From contig CM049314.1 in assembly GCA_026874595.1 (NCBI GenBank), forward strand, positions 28,473,729 through 28,537,728: 64,000 nucleotides of DNA. Direction: 5' to 3'. Source of the DNA: Sipunculus nudus (taxonomy: Eukaryota; Annelida; Sipuncula; Golfingiida; Sipunculidae). The notes beneath the pieces were generated by a model. It was given only the letters and a program-made list of their open reading frames with translations. It had not been told where the DNA came from and did not search any database. Every line of letters starts with the position of its first letter. Within the stretch, counting starts at the first letter, position 1. The translations under genes were made by a program, and so were the position numbers. This document shows positions 23,190 to 35,999 of this stretch, piece after piece.

Positions 23190-24441
23190 ACTAGGGACCA
23201 ATGGGTCTCGACGCTCAGCTGAATTTGCCTATAAGGATATTTTTTAAAGAATTTTTTTCGGGATGACAGTTCTCTGACCTTAACCTTGTGACCAAAAATT
23301 CTTAGAATTTCTTATCCTTGAGCTTGCAGCATTTACATTATTGTAACACTTTTTTAAAAAGTGACCTTGACCTCTGACGAGGTAACCACACAATTAGCAG
23401 ATTTCCTGACTTTGGGCAAGGAAGACACTAGTGAAAGATGGAAAGTTTGGTATAAAAAGTTTGATTTACAGTGCATCCACGATCATTTTTAAGATGTGGC
23501 TCCTGTGACCTTCAACCTTGATCTCTGGACCCTGAAAATCAAAATGTATTTACTTAAGTGGTGGGTTACCAATAAATCAAGTTTGAAGCCTATCTGTCTA
23601 CCCAAAGCAGAACTATCATCCATAAACTAATTTGGGAACAGATGGCCCCTGTGACCTTGAACTTTGACCTTGTTACCCCAAATTTATTTATGCTATCCCC
23701 ATACTGAAAAATCAGCTAAAAGCCAAAGATGGAAAGTTTGGGATGCAAAGCTTGGCTTAAAATGCAGCCATAATCATTTAAAATAAGCGAGTCCTTGACC
23801 TTTGACCTCATGACCCAACAATTATATAGGTTCTTGCTTAAGAGGTAGGCCATATTTAAGTCAAGTTTGAAATCCATGTATGAAACCGAGCTGGAGTTAT
23901 CATCTGGAAACAAATTTGTGTGGATGGACAGATGGACAGACAGACAGGGTAAATACTAAAGGGCATCCACTTGTGATTAATAAACACACCAGGTTTTGGG
24001 ACACTAGATGTAATCACAGCTAAAAAAACTGACATGATTGTTGCCATTTTACAGTAAAAATAGAAAACTATTCGTTAAAATAAGAAAAAATACAGATGGC
24101 GCCACTACTTTTGGGGAACTAACATTAACATTAACAAATATTCAATGCAAGTTTCAAGACAATCCATGCATTACTTATCAAGATACTGGAGGTTTTGTAT
24201 CATATTTTTAATTATTCTGGGGGGTAATTTAAGACCCGTAGCTCAAAGGATATAGGTAACAGTGATCTCATTTCAGATTTCCAAGGAAATCTTTTTTTGA
24301 CCTCCCTGGATATTCACGTAGAAGATTCTAGGACCAGCAGTTACGATTTGTGCCCTGCTAATGGACGGCCGGACAACCGGACGGACGACAGACAAGGCAC
24401 CATTCCTTTACCTCACTTGACTTACAGTCAGCTGTGGTAAA
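23190..24441 (+). mobile_element. Modular element, head-B-C-D-(ACGG)-tail, complete
   Basis: Head CTAGGGACCAATGGGTCTCG then ACGCTCAGCTGA (23190-23222). The B core to ~23940 has units carrying CCTGTGACCTTGAAC- and GACCTTTGACC-like text; the C module runs from CACACCAGGTTTTGGGACAC to GATGGCGCCACTAC (23985-24105); D follows (24110-24340), then a CCGGACAACCGGACGGACG tract (24368-24386) and a tail with GACTTACAGTCAGCTG ending near 24441. It has the same module order as the copies at 7800-9700 and 58059-60836. Confidence 0.7.
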
Positions 24442-25204
24442 AACATCCAAATTCCAAATATACTTTTTTCTTTTGTCCTTCTTTTAAATATGTATTAGCA
24501 TATGAAAAGCTAGGAGGAAATGGTCCTGCAAACTGGCGAAAACCAAATATTAAATATATGTTTGCCGAACTTGTACTGTGCACTTTTTGGACTATACCAA
24601 AGATGCACGAGCCTCTCGTGATCAAATGTTCTTTATGTCAATAATATGTACGGAAATTACCAAGGTTATAATAATACACATTCAGTTCATTAACTGTAAT
24701 AAATGCTGTAAAAAAATCAATTTTCAAATGAGCTTGAATTTAATCTGATAAGTATATATTGTACTGTGTAATACATGAAAATTCGGGCTTGAATCATATT
24801 TCCATGTGCATATTCAAAACAATTTAATCATGGATAAAAGTACCTCCTATTATGGCTTTAATATATCATTTATTAGACTGAACATATTACAATTTACAGC
24901 TATATACTTAAAATATAGATTGCGCAACGCTTGCATTTTTTCTACACATAAGAAAAAAAAAAGGATCATTCATGACTATGAATATCTTAATGCCATCATT
25001 AAACCTTAAAATATGTCAACAAGTACTTGTCAGAATGTAATAATTTATCAAGTAACGTTTATAAAAAATAAATAAAATTATAAAAAATAAAGAGCATGGG
25101 ATTTAAGACCTGAAAATGTATTTTGTAATAGGGCAAAATTTATCAAAAGCAAAAAAAAAAAGATATTAAATTATTAGATTCATCTTGTTTAAGGAACCTG
25201 TCAG
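24442..25204. other. AT-rich sequence, no gene seen
   Basis: Only short frames are present (65-67 codons), none recognisable. Poly-A runs near 24950 and 25150. Confidence 0.4.
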
Positions 25205-25344
25205 TTGGAAATAGGAGAGAGCGAGAGGGGGAGTGAAAGGGAGAAAGAGAGGGAGAGAGACAGACAGACAGAGAGAGGAGTGAGGGGTGGAGTTCTCTGT
25301 GATGGTTACTGTATGCAAGCAGCCTGGCCTACAGTGAGTGGGAG

Positions 25345-25393
<49 letters not shown>
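25205..25393. repeat. (GA)n and (TA)n microsatellites
   Basis: Interrupted GA/GGGA units at 25213-25285 and about 24 pure TA units at 25346-25393, separated by ~60 non-repetitive bases. The Ser/Arg/Glu- and Tyr/Ile-rich frames here are repeat artefacts. Confidence 0.9.
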
Positions 25394-25396
<3 letters not shown>

Positions 25397-26290
25397 TCAA
25401 ATAACATCACATGCAAAAACATGTTTATGTTTAAGACATAAATCTTATAAATTTGCAAAACAACAAAAATCTGAAAATAATATTAGATTTAAAATTCACA
25501 ATTTTAATTTGAACCACTATATATGCATTACCTGGCTCATATATTATCAAATAGTGCATACTGATGGGTTTATTTATAGATATATTTCCTAAAATAATTT
25601 AATAGAAAATATTAATTTCTTTTATAATGCTTCGCATGTTAGCAGAATCAAACATTATGTGTATATGCTGTGAATATAGAATCAAAAGTATTTACAGGAA
25701 AAAGAATATTTAAGGTACTGATTTTATATTTATGCTAATAACAAATTTGCAGATTTTTAGATCTAATTTGGTTATAGAATTTAATCTTGATTACATCAAG
25801 TCATATCCTTGAGAAAGTCTCTAGCTACAACCATTTTCATGTTAAGTGAGCAAATATCTTTCCTTTTTTTTTACAAAATGTATTATGTTTGGACCAATAA
25901 CTTACAATAATTTACACATAATTGAACTACTTCTGGTAGGTACCTAGGAAATATATAGAGAAATGGCTATATTAAATATTGTCAATATTAGGTCAGTGGT
26001 TTTGATATTTTGCCGTCATGAAGTATGACAATGGGTTTTTAATAGAAAATTGAGATTTTTCCTTAATATCTCTAAGGAACGAAATCCTAGTGATTGACCC
26101 AATATTTTGTAGGGTAGGAGATTTTTTGGACATCGAACTGTATGCCGAATTCCAGAATCATAGGTCCAACGATTTCAAACGTACAGGTTCAACTGACGGC
26201 ACGACGGACAGGCAGACGGGCGGACGGCAAGACGGACAGCAGGCGGACACAGAACCATTGCAATAGCCCAGTTTACTTATAGTCAGCTGA
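25394..26290 (+). mobile_element. Modular element, core A, head replaced by (TA)n
   Basis: Core A text begins soon after the TA microsatellite and continues through GTGAGCAAATATCTTTCC (25847), AGGAAATATATAGAGAAATG (25948) and GGAACGAAATC (26074), an ACGGACAGGCAGACGGGCGG tract (26202) and a tail GACTTATAGTC-like (TTACTTATAGTCAGCTGAGC, 26268-26287). The head is missing. Confidence 0.6.
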
Positions 26291-26299
26291 GCCCAAAAA

Positions 26300-27005
26300 A
26301 TGCGTTGAATTTCGAAATATCCAGGGGTTGCCAGCGGCCTGCAGGAACTGATGAAATACACCAAGGTCAATATGCTTGCAAAGAATCATAGTGATCAATG
26401 CAATGGTTGTTCAGATACTTGAGCTTTTGTATCAACATTTTAAATATTCTTTTTGATACTTCTTAGCCTCATAGCTCGGAGGACATGGGTAACATAGACC
26501 TAATTCAGGTCTCCATGAGATTGTTCATGGACCTCCAAGGATGTCAAAGAAGAAGATTCTCGGTCCAATGGGTACGATTTTTGACCTGTTAGCGCACGAC
26601 CTTATCTTTGAAGGTCTCAAATATGGAGAAAAAATGCGTACAAATTTAAAAAATAGAAGTGGCGCCACCAGACTCCAGGAACTGATGATACACTCCGTGA
26701 TCAATACGCATGCAAAGAATCGTTGGATTCAATGCATTAGTTGTTCAGATACTGAACCTTTTGTATCAAATTTTTAATTATTCTTGGGGGGGGGGGTACT
26801 TCTGAGCCCTATAGCTTTGAGGATATGGGTAAGAGAGACCTAATATCAGGTTTTCAGGAATAATTTTTCATGGACCTCCTTGGATGTCAAGATAGAGGAT
26901 TCCAGGTCCAGCGGTGACGATTTGCGTCTGATTAACGGACGGACAGCCTGACAGCGGACAAAGAGTGATCGCTATAGCTTAGATGACTTTTAGTCAGCCG
27001 AGCTA
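26300..27005 (+). mobile_element. Duplicated C-D block with tail
   Basis: Two C+D blocks of ~330 bp lie in tandem: GCAGGAACTGATGAAATACA (26340) and CCAGGAACTGATGATACACT (26678) each precede CAATGCAATGGTTGTTCAG- or CAATGCATTAGTTGTTCAG-type D text. Only the second ends in an ACGG tract (26936-26952) and a tail with AGATGACTTTTAGTCAGCCGAGCTAA (about 26979-27004). No head. Confidence 0.6.
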
Positions 27006-27682
27006 ATAAAACTGAATAAATGTGTGATTGGAAGCCAATGTCGTCATTGGATTTTATACAGAGTGTGTATATGGCCCCTACCAAGCCATAGGGCTTAAAC
27101 TGTACGTGTAATCGACATGATGTCTAGTAGGTGTGATCTTAAAATACTTACTATATGCTATTTTCAGGTTTCACATCTATATCGCCATAACCTGTGCAAC
27201 TTGGGCAACTTGAGCGGGACCTGGTGAAGTAACGTTTGCAAACCGATACGACGGCTGGACGGAGGTAAGACTGTCAAAATCCGACTTCAAACTCGGATAA
27301 GTAAACCTTTAACAATAGGTTCTTTGTTATGAAAGGTTTCATGTTTTATTTTCTTTCTATAAAAGGCAAGTGTACCAATTCATGATAAAAAAGAAAAATA
27401 TATTTACTTTGCTTCTGAGAGTTTGAATTCCCATCAGTGGACGGTAAGACCGTCGGCGGTGTCGTTCCTTCCCCTATAAAAGAGACAGCGTCGAATAATG
27501 TTCATGTCAGCTTGCAATATGACAAAACATAATCATAATTTAATGTCGATTAATATAATATAAAGTTCACAAAATTTCATGGAGAATGGAAATAATTTCG
27601 AGCACAAAACTCTCATTCTCATTTCAGAATGATAAGGCAATAACTGATAAGCAAATTTCATGTGGTCAGTACACATTTTTAT

Positions 27683-27688
<6 letters not shown>
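27006..27688. other. No gene seen
   Basis: Short frames only. A weak GACGGCTGGACGGAGG stretch at 27250 may be a remnant of an ACGG tract. Confidence 0.35.

Positions 27689-27745
<57 letters not shown>
27689..27745. repeat. (TA)n microsatellite
   Basis: About 28 uninterrupted TA units. Confidence 0.95.
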
Positions 27746-27747
<2 letters not shown>

Positions 27748-28440
27748 GAACCAAGCAACAATATAGAAATATGATATTATTGGTATGGGCTACCTGGTCT
27801 GACCCTGATCATTTATGTGTGCCATTATAGTTGAATAGTCTTCCATGACAGAAGTAATCGCCTGCCGAGACCATGTTTGTGCCCATTCCACTCACTTTTT
27901 GTTTATATGGAATCTCATTCGATATCAAAATGTAGGTACGGCAAGTCGCTGAAGATTGACGGTGTTTCAAAAGAATATAGCAAGAGGAAAACCGTTAAGG
28001 GTATAAAATGATATGCTAGGAAATTTGTAAACAGGTAGGACACGTTTACATGTTTTACGATTTGTAACTGGACAATATATCTCTCTATATTTAAAATAAT
28101 CTGATCAGGATAATTCGATAACGTAAGTAATTTACTAAATGCGGAATCTCATTAGATTAGTAAAAGTGTTTAACTATGTTAACCTAAATTTAATAATGTG
28201 CTCAAATTCACAAATATAAGTCATCTTTGCAAACCTTTTTCCAATTCGTTCAAACTTTGAATATGACGGAGAAATATGTTATTATTAGAGGTACTTTAAC
28301 TATAATTAATGTAAGAAAAGCACCCGCTGTCACTTGGACTGCCCCATCCACCTAAAGGATTATGGTCACTTGACCTCTCGCTGAGCTCCGTGTTCGGGCA
28401 TTTTCGCTTGCACATATGTCGTTGTCATTAGCGCACGTTT
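27746..28440. other. No gene or known repeat seen
   Basis: No recognisable coding segment. GC content rises near its right end, next to the short cysteine-rich ORF. Confidence 0.35.
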
Positions 28441-28474
28441 AAGTCTTTTGTCACGGTACTGTGACTGCACCGCT

Positions 28475-28680
28475 ATGTCTCAGCACGGAGACAGCCATGA
28501 GGTCTCTCCAAGACGTTGTAGTTCGTGTAACCAGCCATGTAAAGGCCACGATGATCCAACTGGTAAGCAATATAAAAAATAGAAACTTCCTTGGTGAAGA
28601 AATTGTGGTCGAGGAACCACTCACAGTCCGAAGTCCATCAGACCATGACGGTCCGGTTTCGCTAGAACTGACCATGCGCT
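28475..28680 (+). pseudogene. Short ORF with C-x2-C...C motif, possible mobile-element or exon remnant
   Basis: From ATG at 28475 a 35-codon frame ends at TAG 28580-28582 and contains CSSCNQPCKGHDDPTG. The pattern C-x2-C-x2-P-x-KGH-x-x-P-x-G resembles short cysteine motifs seen in invertebrate retroelement-like and uncharacterised proteins; I cannot name the family. Right after the motif, GGTAAGCA at 28562-28569 is a good splice-donor match, so this may be a first exon. Alternatively the adjacent frame stays open to 28682 and is rich in acidic residues, as if one frameshift had split a longer ORF. Confidence 0.35.
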
Positions 28681-28689
28681 AACGTATAT

Positions 28690-29336
28690 AAGAAATGTGC
28701 AACATCTCTGTCGGACTTGACGTTTTGCGAGAATCCAAGGACTCCATCTCTTAATACTGTTTGCCAGCAGAATTTTCTTGTAAACCTACTCAGCTGTGCA
28801 CTACAGATAAAACTGCAGAAATTGTTTTCTCTATCTCAGCTCTAAGGATGGATTATAAAACAATTAGCTTACACCTTGTGGGGAGAGGATCTTTGAAAAG
28901 ATCATCATATTTAAGACAAACAAACATCTTCAGACTCTGAGGAACCATCGCATTACTTTTGCCAGTTTTATAAGTCTCGTCTTAAAACCAACAGTCAATT
29001 GTTTATGAGATGAAGGACAAAAACAGCATATTTGAATTTGTGTTTGATGAAAATTGATGGTTCAGTTTTCAGAGTGAGAGAGAGAGCAGTCTTCTTTAGC
29101 TTAAATGACTTGCCCCGGTTTGATTTTCCTAAATTCAAAATGGACCACGTGTATAAAATTATCTACAAAAACTGATCCCTTCGGCATCAGATGTTATTCA
29201 TTTTTTTAGATACAACAGGTACCACTAGTCTAATTAGTTTATCTTATGCTGCCTGAATACTGGCCTAGATATCCTTGGCAAACCTACATCGTTTGTGACC
29301 AATGAGGCTCCCAAAGCAATCATTTGTAAAAGAGAA
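28690..29336. other. No gene seen
   Basis: A TATA-like ACGTATATAAG lies at 28682-28692, but no transcribed unit can be supported. The rest shows no repeat module. Confidence 0.3.
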
Positions 29337-31556
29337 ACAAGTGACCCATGGGTCATGACGCTCAGCTGCCAAGCATGACCTGCGACATCATGGGCTGCAA
29401 TTCACAACTTCTAGTAAAATTGTTGCAGAACCTATATGCCAATTTTGTTTAAACTTTCAAAATTGCCATAAATTCTTATCATATATGTCAGGTTAAAACA
29501 TTGTGAATGATTATCTGAGGCAAAATGTATGGTTGTTGAGCTATCAGGAACTTATCCTACAGCTTGCTCGATACCTGTCAGTCTCAAAAGGAATACCACA
29601 CAGGTCACATATAAGATCAAAATATAGCAAAAGTTCAAGGAAATCCATGCAAGAATTATTGTGAAACGGGTGCTTCCATATTAATTTTTATTCAATACAA
29701 GCCAACTGTACTGAGCTTTCATAAATGATGGTCATATTTATTAAGAAATCTTTGACCCAATGCAAGATTACATTAATATACATCCCATTGCATTCACTTT
29801 AATAGTTCTTGAGATAATATGTTCTAAAGGAATTTAAAGATGGCGTCCTGGTGGCCATATTGGATTTCTGAAAGGTCGGAAATTGAACAACAAACATCCT
29901 CTAAAAGGGACCAAACATCATAAAAAAATCACAGAAACTGTCCTGGCAAAAGGATTTCTAAAATGGCTACCTGGCAGACATAATGGTTTTCTGACAAGTC
30001 ACACATCCTCCAATAAGACACTAAACTTGTAGCAATTGCTTCAAAGAATGTAACAGTTATGAATGTCCAAAACAATTCAAAAGGCATGATCAGGTTGGAG
30101 AGCTCTCATATCAGATTTATGAACATGCAAATGTAAAAAGTGCAAGTCCAATTTGTTTTAATTATCAGCTTGCTATTCAATGGGGTCAGCAGGGTAGGTA
30201 AACTGCAAAACCTAAAAGAAAAGAAATGCAGAAAGCATCACCAAGAGTCTTGTAATCAAATAAAGCCATCCTAAATCCAGGTACAGACCCACACATTATC
30301 AGAACAAACACTTGCTGGTATATCTGATAATTTGTATAATAATATTCAGATATCTAGAAAACTAAGTTTATTGCTATGATTCCATGATATAAACTGCAAA
30401 ATGTTCCTATCATTTTATAAATCAGTAGCTAAACTTAACACTTAACTCTCATAGTCTTAATGCCTGCCCAAAGCATTCCGGCAACAGTGTTTTTTTATGC
30501 ACTAATGATATATCCTTATCACTCCATGAGCTGATACAAAAGGGAGTCATATTTCACAAGTGTCACTGACAATTATGGGCACATAGTGAGATGTACCAGT
30601 TGTGAGTGCCATATGGTTATATATACAAGAAAACAAGAAATATAGAGATGGTCTACAAAATAAGTTATTGTGAACATCCCTGACGTATACCTTGGCCTTT
30701 TGCCAACATATCAACTGGATTCTTTCTAAATGATGGGTAACTACTAACCACTTACATCTGGCCGGGTGTAATTACTTGGCAATCAATGAGTGAATAACTT
30801 AGACCTTCAACCTTTAACCTCCTGACCAGCTGACCTCAAAATCAATTAGTGATTTCTTCATGCAAAAAGACCCATAAATATGAAGTTTGAATCAAATTCA
30901 GTGATGCATAGATGTGGCATATGTGAAAGACGGAAGGTTTGGGTTGAACAGGTGTTTTCCCCTGTTGGCAGAGAAGCGATATCAGTGCTGAAAGGTTTGG
31001 AATGAAAGGTCTAGCTTGAAATGTGTCCACAACCTTTTCAAAGAAGTGGATCCTGTGACCCTGACCTTTGATCTTGTGACCTCAACATCTATAGGACTCT
31101 TCTCCCATTTAGTAGGTGAGCTATATGTGAAAGATCAAAGAATTGGGATGAAAGGTTTGGCTTAAAATGAATCCTGAGGCTTTTCAAAGAAGTTGGTTCT
31201 GTGACCTTGACCTTTGACCTTTTGACCTCAAATTATTATGGTCCTTCCCCTGTTGGTAGGTGAGCTGTATGTGAAAGATGGACGGTTTGGGATGAAAATT
31301 TTGGCTAAAAGAATTATTTCTGGGGGGTGCAAACACACCCCATAACTTCGAGAATATAGGTCCCAGTGACCTAATTTCAGGTTTGCAAGGAGATCTTTTT
31401 AGAACCTTTAAGAATGCATAGGGTTCATGGCCCTACCCCCTATGGTTACGATTTGTGCCCTGCTAACGGACGGACGGCCGGACAGACAGACGGAAGGACG
31501 CCGGACAAAAACCCATCGCAAAAGCCCAGCATGACTGAAAGTCAGCTGAGCTAAAA
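29337..31556 (+). mobile_element. Modular element with unclassified core, then B-D-(ACGG)-tail
   Basis: Head AAGTGACCCATGGGTCATGA then CGCTCAGCTGCC at 29339-29368. About 1.4 kb of core resembles none of the other copies here. B units follow (30770-31320; GTGACCTTGACCTTTGACCT at 31201-31220), then a D module (31320-31440), ACGGACGGACGGCCGGACAG at 31465 and a tail with GACTGAAAGTCAGCTGAGCTAA ending near 31553. Confidence 0.6.
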
Positions 31557-34020
31557 ACGAAACAGAAAAAAAGATTTACGGTAAAGCTTGCAAAATAATG
31601 CTTGCAAAGTCGATGAGATTGATGTTCAAACTTTATTGATGAACGAGGCCATTGTTGTTTGCAATCTACCAGATCGCGACTGTACGTTAGACTCCTTCCA
31701 GTTCTGAGAGTTTGATAAAAGCCTGTTACTGTCGGGGTCAGGAAGCTCATTAAGCAGGTATAAGATGGTTTGACCGGTGAAGCCACATAGCTGATGAAGT
31801 CAACGCTGAAATGGTGAACGATGGTGACGAAAACGTGATAGCCTAAAAGAAGAAAATCCAGACCATGATAAAAACTTGATAGTTCTCCTAAACAGGGAGA
31901 GACAGGGACACTTAAAGTTTAACACACTGAAAATCCAGTTCTGGCTTTCTTGCATAGCAGGATGACTTTGCAATAGAGGGAGGACTATCGTAGAATTGCC
32001 TATTCCAGGGTCAATACATATAGTTCAGCATTTTAGACATGGTAACATGTCTGAATTTCTGCATCCATTGCAAGAACTGATGAAAACCGATGAACAGTTG
32101 TTCATCACTATATCAGACTACCTTTACAAAGGAGATTACTGTTGCTGAATTAATTTATCTTAGAAAAGCCCATCATTCTACAGACATTGCTTATGAGTCA
32201 GCTCTTGATGCAGCGATGATGTATCCACCAGACAGAAACGTCACTAATACACCGTTTCATACACACCTGAGTGAACCTCTATGCGTAGAAAATATGAAAG
32301 TGACAGCTATCTGTTAAGCATAATGAATCCATGAATTTATTTTAAAGAGCTGACTATTCATACATACCACCAGCCTGTTGAAAGCACAAGATAGGTCCAT
32401 CAGCTCGATGCGGTTTACAAAGTTATCTGATAAAGCTTGTCTACAAGAAGGTTCAACACACTGGTCCTGGATGTCTCAGAATCAAGATCTGCTTTGGCAA
32501 GAACAGATTCCTCTCATAAATTTTACTAGATACGGAATACCACACAGGTTGCTGACGGAAATTTATATACTGTATGTCACCCAGTATTTCTTCACGAACA
32601 AGATGTTAATCACGCAGTCACGTTATCTCATGGTTAAAAAAACTGTACAATAAATTATTTTTGTTTATTGTAGAAAACAAATAACACATAAATATGGCCT
32701 TGATTCACTCAGGATCACCAAACTCAAGATCATAAGTTCAGTCCCACCGTCGCTGCAATGGCTGGAGAACCAGAACTAAGTGGCGACATGACAGTTTTTT
32801 TACACCCAGCGTATGATTACGTGAAACTTTAAATATCATAACATTCAAGGGGACGGCAGTATGGTAATATAACAAATTTATCCGGCCCTGGATCGTATAT
32901 GGTGCAAACCATATGAAGAACATTTCACAGAAACCGGGTGCATGTTCATCAAGCGGCACCGCAATCCAACTAGTATATTTCCCTGCCTACCTGTGTGGCG
33001 AAAGTCCAGTGCACGCCTTTCAGTGGGCAAGAAATTACAACATCCAGCAGCCGCCGATAAATCGGCATCTTAATCAGTTAGAACCCTAAGGGAACTTTTC
33101 CTTTGTGAACCATGGAATCACATCCCGGTGATGGATTCACTGGGCAAGAAACGGTAAATCATTCAGATAACCTGTAATGATGAACGCAGACACAACTTTC
33201 ACGTATGTTTCCAGAACAGGCAGGTCCGTAAACCCTTGATGTTTTCTTTCCGTCTGAAAAAAGGAGATGGCATGGACATGGCATCGTTGGGTATTTTCAT
33301 TTGTGTTAATCTACATCAATTGCTTGCAACTTTGATATGGTGAAAAGTCTGTTGTGGTTTTCATATTTAACATTAAGGAACATGTTTAATGTATAATCAA
33401 AAGTGATTTCACTAAGCTGATCAACAGAACCTGTGAGAAAGTAAATTTAGATACAACATATAATTGATAATGACAGTTAATATGAAATATTATATGGTCT
33501 TCTGGAATGATATATGTGGGCGAGCACAAACAATTTCAGAATAAAACAGTTTACTTAAATATCATTTTATCAATTGTACATAAGAAAGATATCCAATATC
33601 ATGCAATGATCCATTTTCTTACATTTTTTTTTCATGAAATTTACTTTAAATTTACATAGAACCATTATGATGTTTGTGTTATTCTAAATTGGCTCAATTC
33701 CCTTGTCCGAATTTATATTCCATCAAAGTGCAAACATTAGGAAAAACTGGTTAGGCTATTTTTGTCTCGCTTTACATGATGACTGGGATAGGTTCAGGAA
33801 AGTCCTTTCATTATCATGAGTATTACAGACAACTATTTAAGATAATTCTAATTCCAATGGGTTATTAACACACATTGACGCACATGCAATCATCAACCTG
33901 GAAGGGTTGTGGAGCACATGGCCAGGCATACATGTCTTTACAGCATAAACTGAGAATCAAGCCTTTACTGAAAAGACGAGGCGTAGTAAGCCGGGGTAAA
34001 GCACATTGCACTGATAAACA
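31557..34020. other. Low-repeat interval, no recognisable gene
   Basis: This is the longest stretch without modular repeats in the centre of the window. Frames at 32090-32317 and 32378-32653 plus (75 and 91 codons) and at 32959-32738 minus (73 codons) show no family resemblance and no convincing splice pattern. Base composition is less AT-rich around 32700-33250. If a gene is hidden here it has short exons I cannot identify. Confidence 0.3.
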
Positions 34021-34021
34021 G

Positions 34022-34570
34022 AATAACAAGTGACCTATAGGTCATGACACACAAATGACTAGCATACCATTTTAGACAAAAAATTACAACAGGAATTCTA
34101 CCACCTAAAACAATGAGATTAACTTCAGATGTGATCTTTGACGTTTGATACCAAAGTCGACAGGGTTTCTTCCTTATGTGGTGGGTTACATATATTTTAA
34201 GACTATAATGAGTGGTGTATACAGATTGTACAAGAGAAGAAAAATAATCCTTAAGAATTGGTTTGAAGAACTGAAACCTCTGACTCCAGATGATAGGGCC
34301 CTTCCTTAAAAAATGGATCCCAGACATGTGGAGACGGCATTTTAAATATAGCCGGTCCATACAGATTGTATAAGAAAATAATTTTAAGGGCAAGGTCACT
34401 AGTTCAAATTTCTTCGAGAACTTTGTAGAAACAAATTGTATATCAAATCTGAGGGACCAGTCTAAGAATAATTCGACTGATTTGACCTTCAAAGCAAAGT
34501 CAAAGGTCACAAGTTACCAGGTCCTTTGAGAACTTGGTCGAAACATCAAATTTGATAAAATACTTCAAAA
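34022..34570 (+). mobile_element. Modular element, core E, truncated
   Basis: A decayed head at 34027 (AACAAGTGACCTATAGGTCA) is followed by GACTAGCATACCATTTTAG, also present after the head at 60851. Core E units with AAGGTCAC(C)AGTT..TTCTxxGAAC..GCAGAAACA-type text then run to 34570, where the next element begins. The open frame at 34510-33965 minus crosses this repeat and is not a gene. Confidence 0.5.
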
Positions 34571-34583
34571 GTTATTGCTTCAC

Positions 34584-35998
34584 AAAACAAGGGACCCATG
34601 GGTGACGTCGCTCAGCTGAATTTTGGAAATTTGTAGCAAATGTTTGCTAAGATCCACATTCTTTTCATGACATCAATTTTATAAAGTTTAAATTCCTTAT
34701 ACTTACAATATAAAATATGTATCTGAATATATAAGCTGATTCAAAATTCTAAATTGAATCACCATTCATCCCTGTTTTGATCAGATAACACATTATTCAT
34801 ACAGATATGTTTATATATTTTATAAATTTGCAAAAAAAATAAATATCTTAATACATAACTTGATTCAGAATTTAAAATTTTAAATTGCACCTTTATTTAT
34901 CCATACTTTGGTTTATATACTTTCACATTATGCTTCCTGATGGGTTTAATAACATTTTAAGTGGTTAAAGTATTTAACAGGAAATTGATTTCTTTAAAAC
35001 TGTTACAGTACCACAACATGGCTTAATTGATTACTCCTTGCTTAAAAACAGTTTTGAACAATGGAGTGGAAACTGCTTTACTATTAAGGTAATGCTTTTC
35101 AAACAATAACAATAACTGCATGTCACTTGGTGTGCCGGGGAGGGGGTGATGGTGTGGAGGGTCATATCAGACTTATTGTACACCTTACTCCTGACAAACT
35201 AACTCCTGCCCCCAGTGACACATGACAAATCAGGTAAGCAGAGAGGGCTGCACTGAATGACCTCCAGGAACCAATGTTGCTTGACAAAGCAAGTAAACAC
35301 AATAAGAGCCTACAAAAAAACAATCAATAACACGCCTAATTTTGAAGCTTTATCTTAAATGAATGAATCCTTATGTGTACATGCTGTGAAAATCAAAACC
35401 AAAGTAGGAAAAAAATGTGCCATGCTAAAAGTTCGGCCAAATTGAAGGTACTGTTTTCTTATAATTATGATAGTAACTTGAAGAATTCACAAAATTCTTT
35501 TCTGATTTCTGGTATATAATTGAAACCTGATTCAATAATGTTATATCCAAGAAAAAAGTCTCAAGCTACAACTATTCTCATGTTAAGTGAGCAAATATCT
35601 TTCCTGTTTTTTCTTACAAAGAGCATTATGTTCAGGCCCATAACTTCATGAATTTACAAAATACTGACCTAATTTGTGGTATGTACATAGGAAATATATA
35701 GAGAAATGGTTATATTTAAAGTGATAAATATCAGGTCAGTGTTTTTAATATTATGCAGTCTTGAAGTGTAACAATGGGGTTTGAATGGAAAATTGATGGG
35801 CTTTTTTTAATATATCTCAAGGGAACGAAGTCAAAGTGATCCATTTTCTATATGGTAGGAGATTTTGGAGACATCTAACACTATGTAAAATCTAAGATTC
35901 GTAGGTCTAACGGTTTCAAAGCATGCCCTGTGAATGGACGACCGGACGGACGGACCATGACAATCGCTCAGATGACTTATAGTCAGCTGAGCTAATGA
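34584..35998 (+). mobile_element. Modular element, core A, complete
   Basis: Head AACAAGGGACCCATGGGTGA then CGTCGCTCAGCTGA (34586-34619), the best-preserved core A (~1.3 kb; GTGAGCAAATATCTTTCCTG at 35588), a GACCGGACGGACGG tract (35938-35951) and a tail with GATGACTTATAGTCAGCTGAGCTAA ending at 35994. About 130 bases at 35130-35260, GC-richer and absent from the other A copies, look like an insertion. Confidence 0.7.
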
Positions 35999-35999
35999 A

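Noticed and set aside
33965-34510. 181-codon minus open frame
   Set aside because: It lies over a core E repeat and decayed head and shows no homology or codon structure of a gene.
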